DNA of 54,149 nucleotides from an uncultured Clostridia bacterium (GTDB lineage Bacteria > Bacillota > Clostridia > TANB77 > CAG-508), in assembly GCA_947630235.1 (NCBI GenBank), contig CANRGN010000010.1:1-54149 (forward strand). The letters are read 5' to 3'. The notes beneath the pieces were generated by a model. That model searched no databases, was not told the DNA's origin, and was given only the letters and a program-made list of their open reading frames with translations. Numbering within the stretch: position 1 is the first letter of the stretch; every line of letters starts with the position of its first letter. Positions 7,511 through 15,952 of this stretch are shown here, piece after piece. The position numbers and the translations under genes are program-made.

Positions 7511-8725
7511 TTATTTTATTGTAGATGTTAATTTTTCTTTTTTTGGCATTTTTCCTTTTTCTATTTTATAAGAATTTTGTACTATTTTAAATGATCTTAT
7601 GTTTTTCATTACGCCAAATTCTACTAATTTTGATTTATAATATTTTTTTAATACTTTAAATTTATCAGTATCTTCTAATTCAGAAATTTCTCTTTTCAAT
7701 ATAAGAATTTCTTTTTTCTCTGAATTTTTAGAGTTAGAATATTCGTTCCAAAACTTTTTATATTTTTCTCTTTCTTCAGGCTTGTCCCAATATAATTTAG
7801 TAGATAATAATTTAATATTATAGTCTTCAACAAGCTTTATTAACATAACATAAACTTCTTCTTTTTTATTATCATCTTTAGTATTTACAATTAAATTTCT
7901 AGCATCATTTAATAGTTTTTTATAACATTGTTCTGCAGCCACTAAAGGAAGACTATGTGTAAATAAAACTCTACTTAAACCTAGTAAAATCATATTTTTT
8001 TCTATAAATTCTTTTTCATCTAGTTTTCCAACTGTAAATTTTTCAAAATCTTCATAATCTTTAATTATTTTATCAAAAGTTTCATTTTTTTCTTTTTGAA
8101 GCTTTAGAGGAAAAACATTTTTAATATATTCCTCTAAAGTTGAAAAAATATTAGCAAATATAGAAATACTATTATTTTTTATAGCATCTGAATCTGAAAG
8201 TTTTACAGAATAATTTTTAATTATACCTTTGTATAAGCCATCAATTTTTGATAAATATAAATTTTCAAATTTTTCTCTTATTTTTTCTTTTCCATTTACC
8301 TTTATATTTTCATAATCTAGCTCTAAAAGAAATTTTTGTTTTCTATATTTATATTCTAAATATTCATTTTCTTTTAAATGAACTATATTATAATAACTGG
8401 CTATAGCGCTTTTCTCAAAATCTGTTGCCATTCCTTTTTTTACTTTTTTATAAACAGAGTCCATAATGTATTTATCTATTGATTCTAAATATAAAGAATA
8501 ACTTTCTTCATATCTATTTTTTACTTGTTCTTTTTTAGCATCATCATCATTTGAATCAAGAGAAATGAAATGTTCATAATTTTTTAATATATTATTTCTT
8601 TTCATATTAATTAAGAGACTATTTATTCCAACCCTAGTTGGCATTAGCAATTTACTTAAAGTACTAGTAATTTTATTAAAAAATGTTGTATCAGCTTCTA
8701 AAACTTTTAAACTTCTTTCTTCCAT
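7511..8725 (-). CDS. Hypothetical protein, 404 residues, charged
   Basis: Not recognised. It is Lys/Glu-rich, predicted mostly helical, with no signal peptide and no clear membrane segment. It begins MEERSLKVLEADTTFFNKIT and has a good ribosome site (AGGGGGA). It lies 13 bases after yqfD, so it is probably the last gene of yqfC-yqfD and may be made in the mother cell during sporulation. It occupies the place usually held by phoH and yqfF between yqfD and ybeY. I can assign no motif. Confidence 0.75.
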   Translation of the reverse strand: MEERSLKVLEADTTFFNKITSTLSKLLMPTRVGINSLLINMKRNNILKNYEHFISLDSNDDDAKKEQVKNRYEESYSLYLESIDKYIMDSVYKKVKKGMATDFEKSAIASYYNIVHLKENEYLEYKYRKQKFLLELDYENIKVNGKEKIREKFENLYLSKIDGLYKGIIKNYSVKLSDSDAIKNNSISIFANIFSTLEEYIKNVFPLKLQKEKNETFDKIIKDYEDFEKFTVGKLDEKEFIEKNMILLGLSRVLFTHSLPLVAAEQCYKKLLNDARNLIVNTKDDNKKEEVYVMLIKLVEDYNIKLLSTKLYWDKPEEREKYKKFWNEYSNSKNSEKKEILILKREISELEDTDKFKVLKKYYKSKLVEFGVMKNIRSFKIVQNSYKIEKGKMPKKEKLTSTIK

Positions 8726-8738
8726 ATGTCCCCCTTTT

Positions 8739-9926
8739 CTAAAAAACTAAATCTTGGTAAATTCCGACTTTTTCTTCAACTACACAATTAACAATCACTG
8801 TTACTTCATTTGAGTTAACTTCTACATTAGAAGAACTATCTATAAAGTTTTCATAATTGTTTTTTAAGTTTGATAAAATGTCTTTTTCCAATTTTTCTTT
8901 TAGTTTGTTAGTAATTTCTTCTACTGTATAATTTTTGTTTTCTTTTTTTATCTCTTTATAAGTTACTTTTTCGAACTCAATTGGTAAATAATAATTGGAA
9001 AAAATCCTAAACTTTTTCTTCGATTCTATTGTATCATAATTTTTAAAATTTGAAACCCCTTTATTCAAATTTATTTTAAAATTATTAAAATAAATTCTAT
9101 ATTGATTATATTCATTTCCTGTTAATTTTTTTTCTACATCATTTAATTTTGCTTTTCCTTGTTTAGTATATGTAATTTTTGCATAAATGTCACCTCTAGA
9201 ATTAACATTTCTTACACCAGTATATTTCCCTTCCATAACACCTTCAACTAATAAAGTTCCTTTTTCAATTTCATCTCCTACTTTTACTCTTGCTGTTCCA
9301 GATTGTACATTTATTCTTGTAACCACACCTTTTTTATCAGAAATAATATTATTTATTTTTGTTTCATCAACTATTTCTGGCTTTTTTTCAGCCTCAACAA
9401 TCTCTATAATTAAATTTGTTCCTTTTACTTTTGCTCCTACCCAAGCAATATCATCTCTTAAAAGCCTAATTTCATTTACTAATTCCTCAGATTTTATTTT
9501 TGATTTTCTTATTCCCAATTTTATATTATTATCATTTAATAATTTAATAATTTCACTTTCTTTTATATTTTCTACTCCTTTAATTTCTATATTCCATATA
9601 AATCTAGTAATAGAAAAACATAAGATCAATAAAGCACTAAGCATAATTAGAAAAATTTTTCTTTTTCTATATTTATGTACAATAAAAGGAATACCACCTT
9701 TTTTTATAATTTTTATTTTACATTTAGTTTGTTTTGCAATTTTACAAATTGATCTAAAATCATTTTTGCTTATATTACTAACTATTTTAGTTCTATTTAT
9801 ATGTTTTGTATCATCTAAATAAATACCTTTACTAATACATAAATTTATAAATCTTTGAATAAAAAATCCCTCTATTTCAACTCTTACATACCCAGAAGCA
9901 TTTAGAGTAATTTTACTTATTAGCAT
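8739..9926 (-). CDS. yqfD: Sporulation protein YqfD
   Basis: A 395-residue membrane protein of the YqfD family, made in the mother cell under sigma-E in Bacillus and needed for efficient sporulation. It has an N-terminal domain of about 90 residues, one membrane helix near 90-110 (FLIMLSALLILCFSITRF), and then an extracytoplasmic FtsQ/POTRA-like part (EIKGVENIKESEI) and the long family domain. The start at 9926 is preferred over GTG at 9932 because AGAGG lies 5 bases before the ATG. It follows yqfC by 9 bases. Confidence 0.92.
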   Translation of the reverse strand: MLISKITLNASGYVRVEIEGFFIQRFINLCISKGIYLDDTKHINRTKIVSNISKNDFRSICKIAKQTKCKIKIIKKGGIPFIVHKYRKRKIFLIMLSALLILCFSITRFIWNIEIKGVENIKESEIIKLLNDNNIKLGIRKSKIKSEELVNEIRLLRDDIAWVGAKVKGTNLIIEIVEAEKKPEIVDETKINNIISDKKGVVTRINVQSGTARVKVGDEIEKGTLLVEGVMEGKYTGVRNVNSRGDIYAKITYTKQGKAKLNDVEKKLTGNEYNQYRIYFNNFKINLNKGVSNFKNYDTIESKKKFRIFSNYYLPIEFEKVTYKEIKKENKNYTVEEITNKLKEKLEKDILSNLKNNYENFIDSSSNVEVNSNEVTVIVNCVVEEKVGIYQDLVF

Positions 9927-9935
9927 ATACACCTC

Positions 9936-10217
9936 TTAATTTTCTAGATTTCGATTTGACTCAAAATCTATATTTTCAATTATTCCAGAAACACAAATAT
10001 CATCTTTGTTTATTTGATTTAATTTTAAATTAAATCCATTAATATTTATATTTCCTATATGAGTTTTTATTCTAACAAAAAAATCTTCATATTCTAAAAT
10101 AGATTTAAAATTTTCTATCATAAGTTCATCAAAAGCTGTAATAGTAATTTTTGGAACATTACTAACGATCTCCCTAGGAAATTCTAATATTTCACCTATA
10201 CGTTCCTTTTTCCTCAT
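9936..10217 (-). CDS. yqfC: Sporulation protein YqfC
   Basis: A 93-residue small protein of the YqfC/YabP-like family. The core ITITAFDELMIENFKSILEYE followed by a beta-rich half is typical. It is co-transcribed with yqfD and sits behind a sigma-E-like promoter. The exact function is unknown. Confidence 0.9.
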   Translation of the reverse strand: MRKKERIGEILEFPREIVSNVPKITITAFDELMIENFKSILEYEDFFVRIKTHIGNININGFNLKLNQINKDDICVSGIIENIDFESNRNLEN

Positions 10218-10237
10218 GATTAAATCACCTCTTTAAC

Positions 10238-10266
10238 TATATATGCATATAATTTTGTATTATGAC
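10238..10266 (-). promoter_or_regulatory. Sigma-E-like promoter of yqfC-yqfD
   Basis: On the minus strand GTCATAAT (10259-10266), 13 bases, CATATATA (10238-10245), about 20 bases before the yqfC start. It matches the sigma-E pattern better than the spoIIID site and suits the known regulation of yqfC in Bacillus. Confidence 0.55.
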
Positions 10267-10275
10267 AAAAATTTT

Positions 10276-11463
10276 TTATTTCATAACAGCTTCAAAAACT
10301 TCTGCTAAATATTTCATACTCCCTATACATTCTTCTAATGTATTACCAGTTGCCCCAACTTCTATAATACAAGCGGCATCAGCTAAATTTTGATTATACC
10401 TTGAATTTCTTACAATTATAGGCCTAAATAAACCAGGAAACATTTCATTAGCTTTTTGCTGAATCTTTACAGCATACTTTAAATTATTTTTCCAATTAGG
10501 ATGCTCCAAGCCTCCACCATTTGTTCCTATTACAAACATAACTTGAGCAACTCGCTCATCTCCTATTTTTACAGCAGGTCCATATTCGCTTTTACTACCT
10601 ATAGCATCTCTATGCAAATCAATTACAGTTTGAATATTAGGGTTCTTTGATAAAATCCCCTTCACTGTTAATAAAGATCTATTATAAGACCCAGTATATG
10701 CAGGATAATCGTGATATGTTGTATCATGAATAACATTAAATTGCTTATTTATTAAACATTTTGTTAATTCATCACCTACTCTTGAAACTGTATAATTTAA
10801 ATCTGTTGTTCTAAAGTTTCCACTTTCTATATAAGAATTCTCCTTTGTTTGTGTATAACTTTCACAAGTATGAGTATGAAATATTAAAATATCTTTTTTA
10901 TTTTTATATTCTATATCTGGCTTTAATATATCTTCAGTTAAAGTATAATCTGATTCATTTTTTATTTTTACACCTTGATATTCTGCATTATAATTTTCTT
11001 TTAAATTTTTATCTGACAAAACTTCTGTTTTCAAATTTTTATAGTCAATTGTATCTTTTACAGCTTCAGCACTAGTTTCTACAGCTTGTTTATCTTTATC
11101 AGCTTCTTCATTTTTAGAATCCAAATTCTTATCTTTATCATTTGATTTTTTTTCTTTTTGTTTATCTACTTTTTGACTATCTTCCTCTTCTTTATCTACC
11201 TTATTATTAACTTCAATATTCCCTAAAGTTACAAGTTCACTACTTAATATTTTTTGAGCACCTTTTTCAAAACTAACTCTTTCATATTTAGAAAAAGACA
11301 CTTCAGTTCCTATAATACTTGAATATTGATTATTAACCAAATAAAAGATTCCATTAAATATTTTTTTAGAAAATTTAAATAGAATAAATATAAAAATTAC
11401 TATTATTATTAAAATAAAAATTTTTTTTAATAATTTCTTTAAATTAAAAGTTATATTGAACAT
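10276..11463 (-). CDS. spoIIP: Stage II sporulation protein P (SpoIIP)
   Basis: A 395-residue cell-wall amidase/endopeptidase that acts with SpoIID to remove septal peptidoglycan during engulfment. It has an N-terminal membrane anchor (about 10-32), a Lys/Glu/Asp-rich low-complexity linker (about 80-135) and a C-terminal catalytic domain with IFHTHTCESY, VIDLHRDAIG and IIEVGATGN. The partner spoIID is in this window at 23537-24512. It lies upstream of yqfC with its own short gap. I saw no clear sigma-E site for it. Confidence 0.95.
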   Translation of the reverse strand: MFNITFNLKKLLKKIFILIIIVIFIFILFKFSKKIFNGIFYLVNNQYSSIIGTEVSFSKYERVSFEKGAQKILSSELVTLGNIEVNNKVDKEEEDSQKVDKQKEKKSNDKDKNLDSKNEEADKDKQAVETSAEAVKDTIDYKNLKTEVLSDKNLKENYNAEYQGVKIKNESDYTLTEDILKPDIEYKNKKDILIFHTHTCESYTQTKENSYIESGNFRTTDLNYTVSRVGDELTKCLINKQFNVIHDTTYHDYPAYTGSYNRSLLTVKGILSKNPNIQTVIDLHRDAIGSKSEYGPAVKIGDERVAQVMFVIGTNGGGLEHPNWKNNLKYAVKIQQKANEMFPGLFRPIIVRNSRYNQNLADAACIIEVGATGNTLEECIGSMKYLAEVFEAVMK

Positions 11464-11556
11464 ATAAAATCCTCACTAGTAAATTATATTAGGGAAAAAT
11501 TTTATTATTACAAAATAATGAATGATAAATAATGAAAACTCGCTTTTATAGAGTAA
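11464..11556. other. AT-rich spacer left of the MITE-like element
   Basis: No gene. It holds a short run of imperfect AATGAATGATAAATAATGA-like repeats, similar to the stretch next to the related copy at 5822-5868. Confidence 0.4.
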
Positions 11557-11729
11557 GATAAAAAGTGTATGTATTTATTTTTGTGAGCGAACGAATGTGG
11601 GGACCGACAAGGTACCAGTTCTTAGAAACGGCGTCACCCAAAAGGAATCCCTCAGGCAAACAAGCCATTTCTTAGAAGTGGTTCGCAGTTGGGAGTGAGC
11701 CACAAAAATAAATACATACACTTTTTATC
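11557..11729. mobile_element. MITE-like element with 29-bp perfect terminal inverted repeats
   Basis: Left arm 11557-11585 and right arm 11701-11729 are exact inverse complements over 29 bases (GATAAAAAGTGTATG inward). The 115-base core has no coding capacity and is GC-richer than the flanks. The right part of the core recurs at 5871. No clear target duplication is seen. It could be a miniature transposable element or a mobile structured RNA element. Confidence 0.6.
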
Positions 11730-11751
11730 TGGCCCAAACTTTTGCTAAAAA

Positions 11752-11787
11752 AAAAGAAAAAAAGAGAGCAACCAAAACATTGCTCTC
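11752..11787 (-). terminator. Terminator of hisS
   Basis: On the minus strand GAGAGCAA and TTGCTCTC form an 8-bp stem with an eight-base loop, followed by a T-run. It lies 17 bases after the hisS stop. Confidence 0.8.
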
Positions 11788-11803
11788 AAAATAACCAAAA
11801 TTA

Positions 11804-13033
11804 TTATAATTGAATATCATCTAATTTTGAAGCTTTTTCTTCTCCACTTTTCATATTTTTTATCTTACATTCACCTGTTCGCATTTCTTCTTCTCCAATG
11901 ACCAATAAATTTTTTGCTCCTATTTTATCTGCATACTTCATTTGAGATTTGAAGCTTCTACCTAATAAATCTCTTTCAACAAAATAACCTTTATCTCTTA
12001 ATTTTTCTGCAATCTGAATTGCTTTTTTATTTTCATCATTAGTAACAGCTAAAATATACAAATCTGGAGTTTTTTCCTCAATATTTGGATTATATTTTGA
12101 AACCAATTCCATAAGTCTTTCAATACCTGTGCCAAACCCTACAGCAGGAGTATGAACTCCACCAAATTCTTCAACTAATCCATCATATCTTCCTCCACCT
12201 AAAACGGTTAATCCTGTATCCCCATCTATAAATTCAAATACTGTTTTAGTATAATAATCTAAACCTCTTACGATAGAACTATCTATTTCAAATTCAATTC
12301 CATTTTCCTTCAAACTATTCTTTACATTTTCAAAATGATCCTTACATTCATCACATAAATAATTTATCATCATTGGAGCACCTATATTATATTCTTTGCA
12401 TTTTTTTTCTTTGCAATCTAATATTCTCATTGGATTTTTTACAAATCTTGTTTTACAAGTATCACAATAATTATCTAAATTCTTACCAATAAAATCTCTT
12501 AAAATTTCTTGATATTTTCCTCTACATTTAGGGCAACCTATGCTATTTATATTTAATTTTATGTTTGGAATATTTAATTCATTAAAAATTTTACTTGCTA
12601 ACATTATAACTTCAACATCAGCTAAATAACTTTCAGAACCAATAAATTCTGTACCAATTTGATGAAATTCTCTTTGTCTTCCTTTTTGAACATTTTCATA
12701 TCTATACATTGCCATATTATACCAAAGTTTAACAGGACTAGGTTTACTTGCCATACCATTTTCAAGATATGCTCTAATTACTCCTGCTGTACCTTCTGGC
12801 CTTAAAGTAATACTTCTGCCACTTTTATCTTCAAAAGTATACATTTCTTTTTGAACTACATCAGTTGTTTCTCCAACACCTCTTTGAAATAGTTCTGTAT
12901 ATTCAAAAACAGGAACTCTTATTTCTTTTACTCCACGTTTATCAAAAATGGCTTTTACTTTTTCTTCTACAAATTGCCATTTAATTGTATCTTCTGGTAA
13001 TAAATCTTTCGTACCTTTTACTTTTTGAATCAT
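11804..13033 (-). CDS. hisS: Histidine--tRNA ligase
   Basis: A 409-residue class II synthetase that charges tRNA-His. Motif 2 region: MAMYRYENVQKGRQREFHQ. The His-specific motif RGLDYYT is near residue 255, GGGRYDGL follows, and a C-terminal anticodon-binding domain (about 320-409) ends the protein. The start at 13033 is chosen because the ribosome site AAAGGA lies 8 bases before it and overlaps the ATG at 13042. It is the last gene of recJ-relA-MBL-hisS. No T-box leader fits in the 43-base gap upstream. Confidence 0.96.
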   Translation of the reverse strand: MIQKVKGTKDLLPEDTIKWQFVEEKVKAIFDKRGVKEIRVPVFEYTELFQRGVGETTDVVQKEMYTFEDKSGRSITLRPEGTAGVIRAYLENGMASKPSPVKLWYNMAMYRYENVQKGRQREFHQIGTEFIGSESYLADVEVIMLASKIFNELNIPNIKLNINSIGCPKCRGKYQEILRDFIGKNLDNYCDTCKTRFVKNPMRILDCKEKKCKEYNIGAPMMINYLCDECKDHFENVKNSLKENGIEFEIDSSIVRGLDYYTKTVFEFIDGDTGLTVLGGGRYDGLVEEFGGVHTPAVGFGTGIERLMELVSKYNPNIEEKTPDLYILAVTNDENKKAIQIAEKLRDKGYFVERDLLGRSFKSQMKYADKIGAKNLLVIGEEEMRTGECKIKNMKSGEEKASKLDDIQL

Positions 13034-13076
13034 AAATACCATTCCTTTCTAAAATTTAATTATGATTATTTTTCTA

Positions 13077-13727
13077 CTAAAAATCTTTTGGTCTTAATTC
13101 AAGATAAATCATCTTTTCATCTTGAATCATTGTTGTTTTACCATGACCCGGATATACAATAGTTTCATCTGGAAGTGTCATTAATTTAAAAGTTATAGAA
13201 TTAATAATTTCTTCAAAACTACCTGTTGGCAAATCTGTTCTTCCCCATGTTCCAGAAAATAAAGTATCTCCTGTAAAAACTAACCTTTCTTTTTCACAAT
13301 ATAAACATAATCCACCTTTTGTATGGCCAGGTGTTGCTATAACTTTAAATTCTAAATCTCCTAAATGTATCATATCACCTTCATCTATTCTCGAATCAGC
13401 TTCTAAATCTGGGTTTTTTGCATCTATAATATATGATAAACTAATTTTTTCATCATATAATCCTACACTATCATCTCTACTAATTAAAATTTTTCCACCT
13501 TTTACTTCTTTTAACTTATTTATTCCACCTGTGTGATCTGCATGACAATGTGTTAAAAAAATATATTTTAAATTTCCACCTAATATATCTATCATTTCTA
13601 TTATTCTTTCAGGTTCACCACCTGGATCTACTACCATTGTTTCTTTACTTTTTTCATCACAAACAATATATGAATTTGTAAGTAAATCTTTTTGTGGAGT
13701 TTTAACTTGTAATTTCTTTAGTATCAT
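13077..13727 (-). CDS. MBL-fold metallo-hydrolase (glyoxalase II-like)
   Basis: A 216-residue metallo-beta-lactamase-fold hydrolase. The metal motif HCHADH is near residue 60. FTGDTLFSGTWGR carries the bridging Asp, and YPGHGK the last His. The family includes glyoxalase II-like thioesterases; the substrate is unknown. It lies 4 bases after relA and before hisS, an order common in Firmicutes. Confidence 0.9.
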   Translation of the reverse strand: MILKKLQVKTPQKDLLTNSYIVCDEKSKETMVVDPGGEPERIIEMIDILGGNLKYIFLTHCHADHTGGINKLKEVKGGKILISRDDSVGLYDEKISLSYIIDAKNPDLEADSRIDEGDMIHLGDLEFKVIATPGHTKGGLCLYCEKERLVFTGDTLFSGTWGRTDLPTGSFEEIINSITFKLMTLPDETIVYPGHGKTTMIQDEKMIYLELRPKDF

Positions 13728-13731
13728 TATT

Positions 13732-15933
13732 CTATCCCCTTTTTCTTTTTACTTCATAAACTGAATCTATATTATTGATAGAATTCATTAATTTATTTAA
13801 TTCATCTATATTTTCAGTTTCAACAGTTATTTCTATAATAGCTATTCTTTCTTTTGTTGTTCTAGTATTTACACCCATCAATTTTGCTTTAGAATTATCA
13901 ATTTGTTTTATTATATCTCTTAATAAGCCACTTCTATCTGTTGCAAAAATTTCAATTTCAGCTGTATATGATGCTTTTATCTCATCATACCAACTAACAT
14001 CAATTATTCTACCTTCCTCATCTTCTAATAAATCTTTTACATTTACACAATCTGTTCTATGAACTGATACGCCTCTTCCTTTTGTAATATAACCTATAAT
14101 ATCATCACCAGGAAGTGGATTACAACATTTTGAAAGTTTTACTAAACAATTATCAATTCCCTTTACTATTACTCCATTTTTTGATGGCTTTGATTTTGGT
14201 TTTGATTTTGAAAGTTCTTCTATTTTTTGTTCAAAATCTTCCTCTTCATGAATTTTATTATATTCCTCTAAAAGTCTAGCTAAAATCTTATTAGCTGATA
14301 TTCCGCCAAAACCAATACTTGCATACATATCATCAATAGCTTGAAATCCGTATCTTTCTTGAACTTTTTTTATCCAATCTGGTTTTAGTAATTCTTGAGA
14401 TTTAATTCCAAGTTTTTTAATATCTCTATCTAAAATATCTTTTCCCTTTTCAATATTCTCACTTCTTTGCGCTTTTTTAAACCATTGATTTATTTTTGTT
14501 TTTGCAGATGAACTTTTTACAAATTTAACCCAATCTCTACTTGGACCTTTAGATTGATCTGATGTAATTATTTCAACAATATCTCCATTATGAAGATGTG
14601 TTATAATAGGCATCATTTTTGAATTTATTTTTGCCCCCACCATGTGATGACCAATCTGTTCATGTATAGCATATGCAAAATCTATTGGAGTAGCACCTCT
14701 TGGAAGAACTTTTATCATTCCTTTTGGAGTAAAAACATACACTTCATCCTCAAATAACTCTGTTTTTAAAGTATTTAGAAATTCATCTGGATTTTCAGTA
14801 TTTTTTTGCCATTCTAAAGTTTCTCTAAGCCATGCAAGCTTATCCTCAGTAACAATAACACTTTTTTTAGTTCCTTTATTACTTGCTTCTTTATAAGCCC
14901 AATGTGCAGCAATACCAAATTCTGCAGTTCTGTGCATATCATAAGTTCTTATCTGTACTTCAAAAGGAGTTCCTTTAGGCCCTAAAAGAGTTGTGTGAAT
15001 TGATTGATACATATTCTTTTTTGGAACTGCAATATAATCTTTAAACCTTCCAGGCATTGGAGTATAAAGTTCATGAACAACACCTAAAGCGCTATAACAA
15101 TCTTTAACATCATCAACTAAAATTCTAAGAGCAAATAAATCGTAAATTTGATCTATTGTTTTTTTATCTCTTTCCATCTTTCTATAAATACTATATATAT
15201 GTTTTGCTCTTCCAGTAACTTCTGCCTTTATACCAGCTTCTTTTAATTTTTCATCAATATTTTTATCTATTTGATCTAAGAATTTAAGTCTTTCTTCCCT
15301 TTTCTTATCTAAACTTAATACAATTTCATGAAACTCATCTGGTTGCAAAAATTTAAATGCTAGATCCTCTAATTCCCATTTTAAAGAGTAGATACCTAAA
15401 CGATTAGCAAGTGGTGCATATAAATCTTTGGTTTCTGTTGCTATTGCTATTTGGCGATCTCTACTTAAATATTTTAAAGTTCTCATATTATGGAGTCTAT
15501 CTGCAAGTTTTATTAAAATAACTCTAATATCTTTTCCCATTGCTAAAAACATTTTTCTATAGTTTTCTACTTGCTGTTCTTCAACTGTTGAATATCTTAA
15601 TTTTCCAAGTTTGGTAACACCAGCCACCATTTGAGCAATTGTTTCTCCAAACTCGTTAACAATATCTTCATGAGTTACAGGAGTATCTTCTACAACATCA
15701 TGAAGTAAAGCTGCACAAATAGTTTCATCATCAAGCTCCAATGTAGATAAAATATATGCTACTTGCATAGGATGAATCATATATGGTTCACCAGATTTTC
15801 TGAGTTGATTACCATGATGTTCTTTTGCATATTCATAAGCTTTTTTTATTAAATCTTCATTAGATTTTGGATAATTTTTTTTCTGATTTTCAATTATATC
15901 ATCTATGCTTATATTTTTATTAACATCACTCAT
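13732..15933 (-). CDS. relA: Bifunctional (p)ppGpp synthetase/hydrolase (RelA/SpoT)
   Basis: A 733-residue long RSH enzyme that makes and degrades (p)ppGpp. It has the N-terminal HD hydrolase (HDVVEDT near residue 79), the synthetase domain (GRFKDYIAVPKKNMYQSIHT near 290), the TGS domain (VFTPKGMIKVLPRGATPIDFAYAIH) and a C-terminal zinc-finger/ACT part (KCCNPLPGDDI, then the ACT domain). The hydrolase motif is intact, so it should be bifunctional. It starts 19 bases after the recJ stop, with AAGGAGA as ribosome site. Confidence 0.97.
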   Translation of the reverse strand: MSDVNKNISIDDIIENQKKNYPKSNEDLIKKAYEYAKEHHGNQLRKSGEPYMIHPMQVAYILSTLELDDETICAALLHDVVEDTPVTHEDIVNEFGETIAQMVAGVTKLGKLRYSTVEEQQVENYRKMFLAMGKDIRVILIKLADRLHNMRTLKYLSRDRQIAIATETKDLYAPLANRLGIYSLKWELEDLAFKFLQPDEFHEIVLSLDKKREERLKFLDQIDKNIDEKLKEAGIKAEVTGRAKHIYSIYRKMERDKKTIDQIYDLFALRILVDDVKDCYSALGVVHELYTPMPGRFKDYIAVPKKNMYQSIHTTLLGPKGTPFEVQIRTYDMHRTAEFGIAAHWAYKEASNKGTKKSVIVTEDKLAWLRETLEWQKNTENPDEFLNTLKTELFEDEVYVFTPKGMIKVLPRGATPIDFAYAIHEQIGHHMVGAKINSKMMPIITHLHNGDIVEIITSDQSKGPSRDWVKFVKSSSAKTKINQWFKKAQRSENIEKGKDILDRDIKKLGIKSQELLKPDWIKKVQERYGFQAIDDMYASIGFGGISANKILARLLEEYNKIHEEEDFEQKIEELSKSKPKSKPSKNGVIVKGIDNCLVKLSKCCNPLPGDDIIGYITKGRGVSVHRTDCVNVKDLLEDEEGRIIDVSWYDEIKASYTAEIEIFATDRSGLLRDIIKQIDNSKAKLMGVNTRTTKERIAIIEITVETENIDELNKLMNSINNIDSVYEVKRKRG

Positions 15934-15952
15934 CTTTTTCTCCTTTCAAACT

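Noticed and set aside
9187..9822. 211-residue plus-strand ORF inside yqfD
   Set aside because: It is the complementary shadow of yqfD, with hydrophobic filler composition and no ribosome site.
13034..13076. T-box leader for hisS
   Set aside because: The gap is only 43 bases and hisS is internal to the recJ-relA operon.
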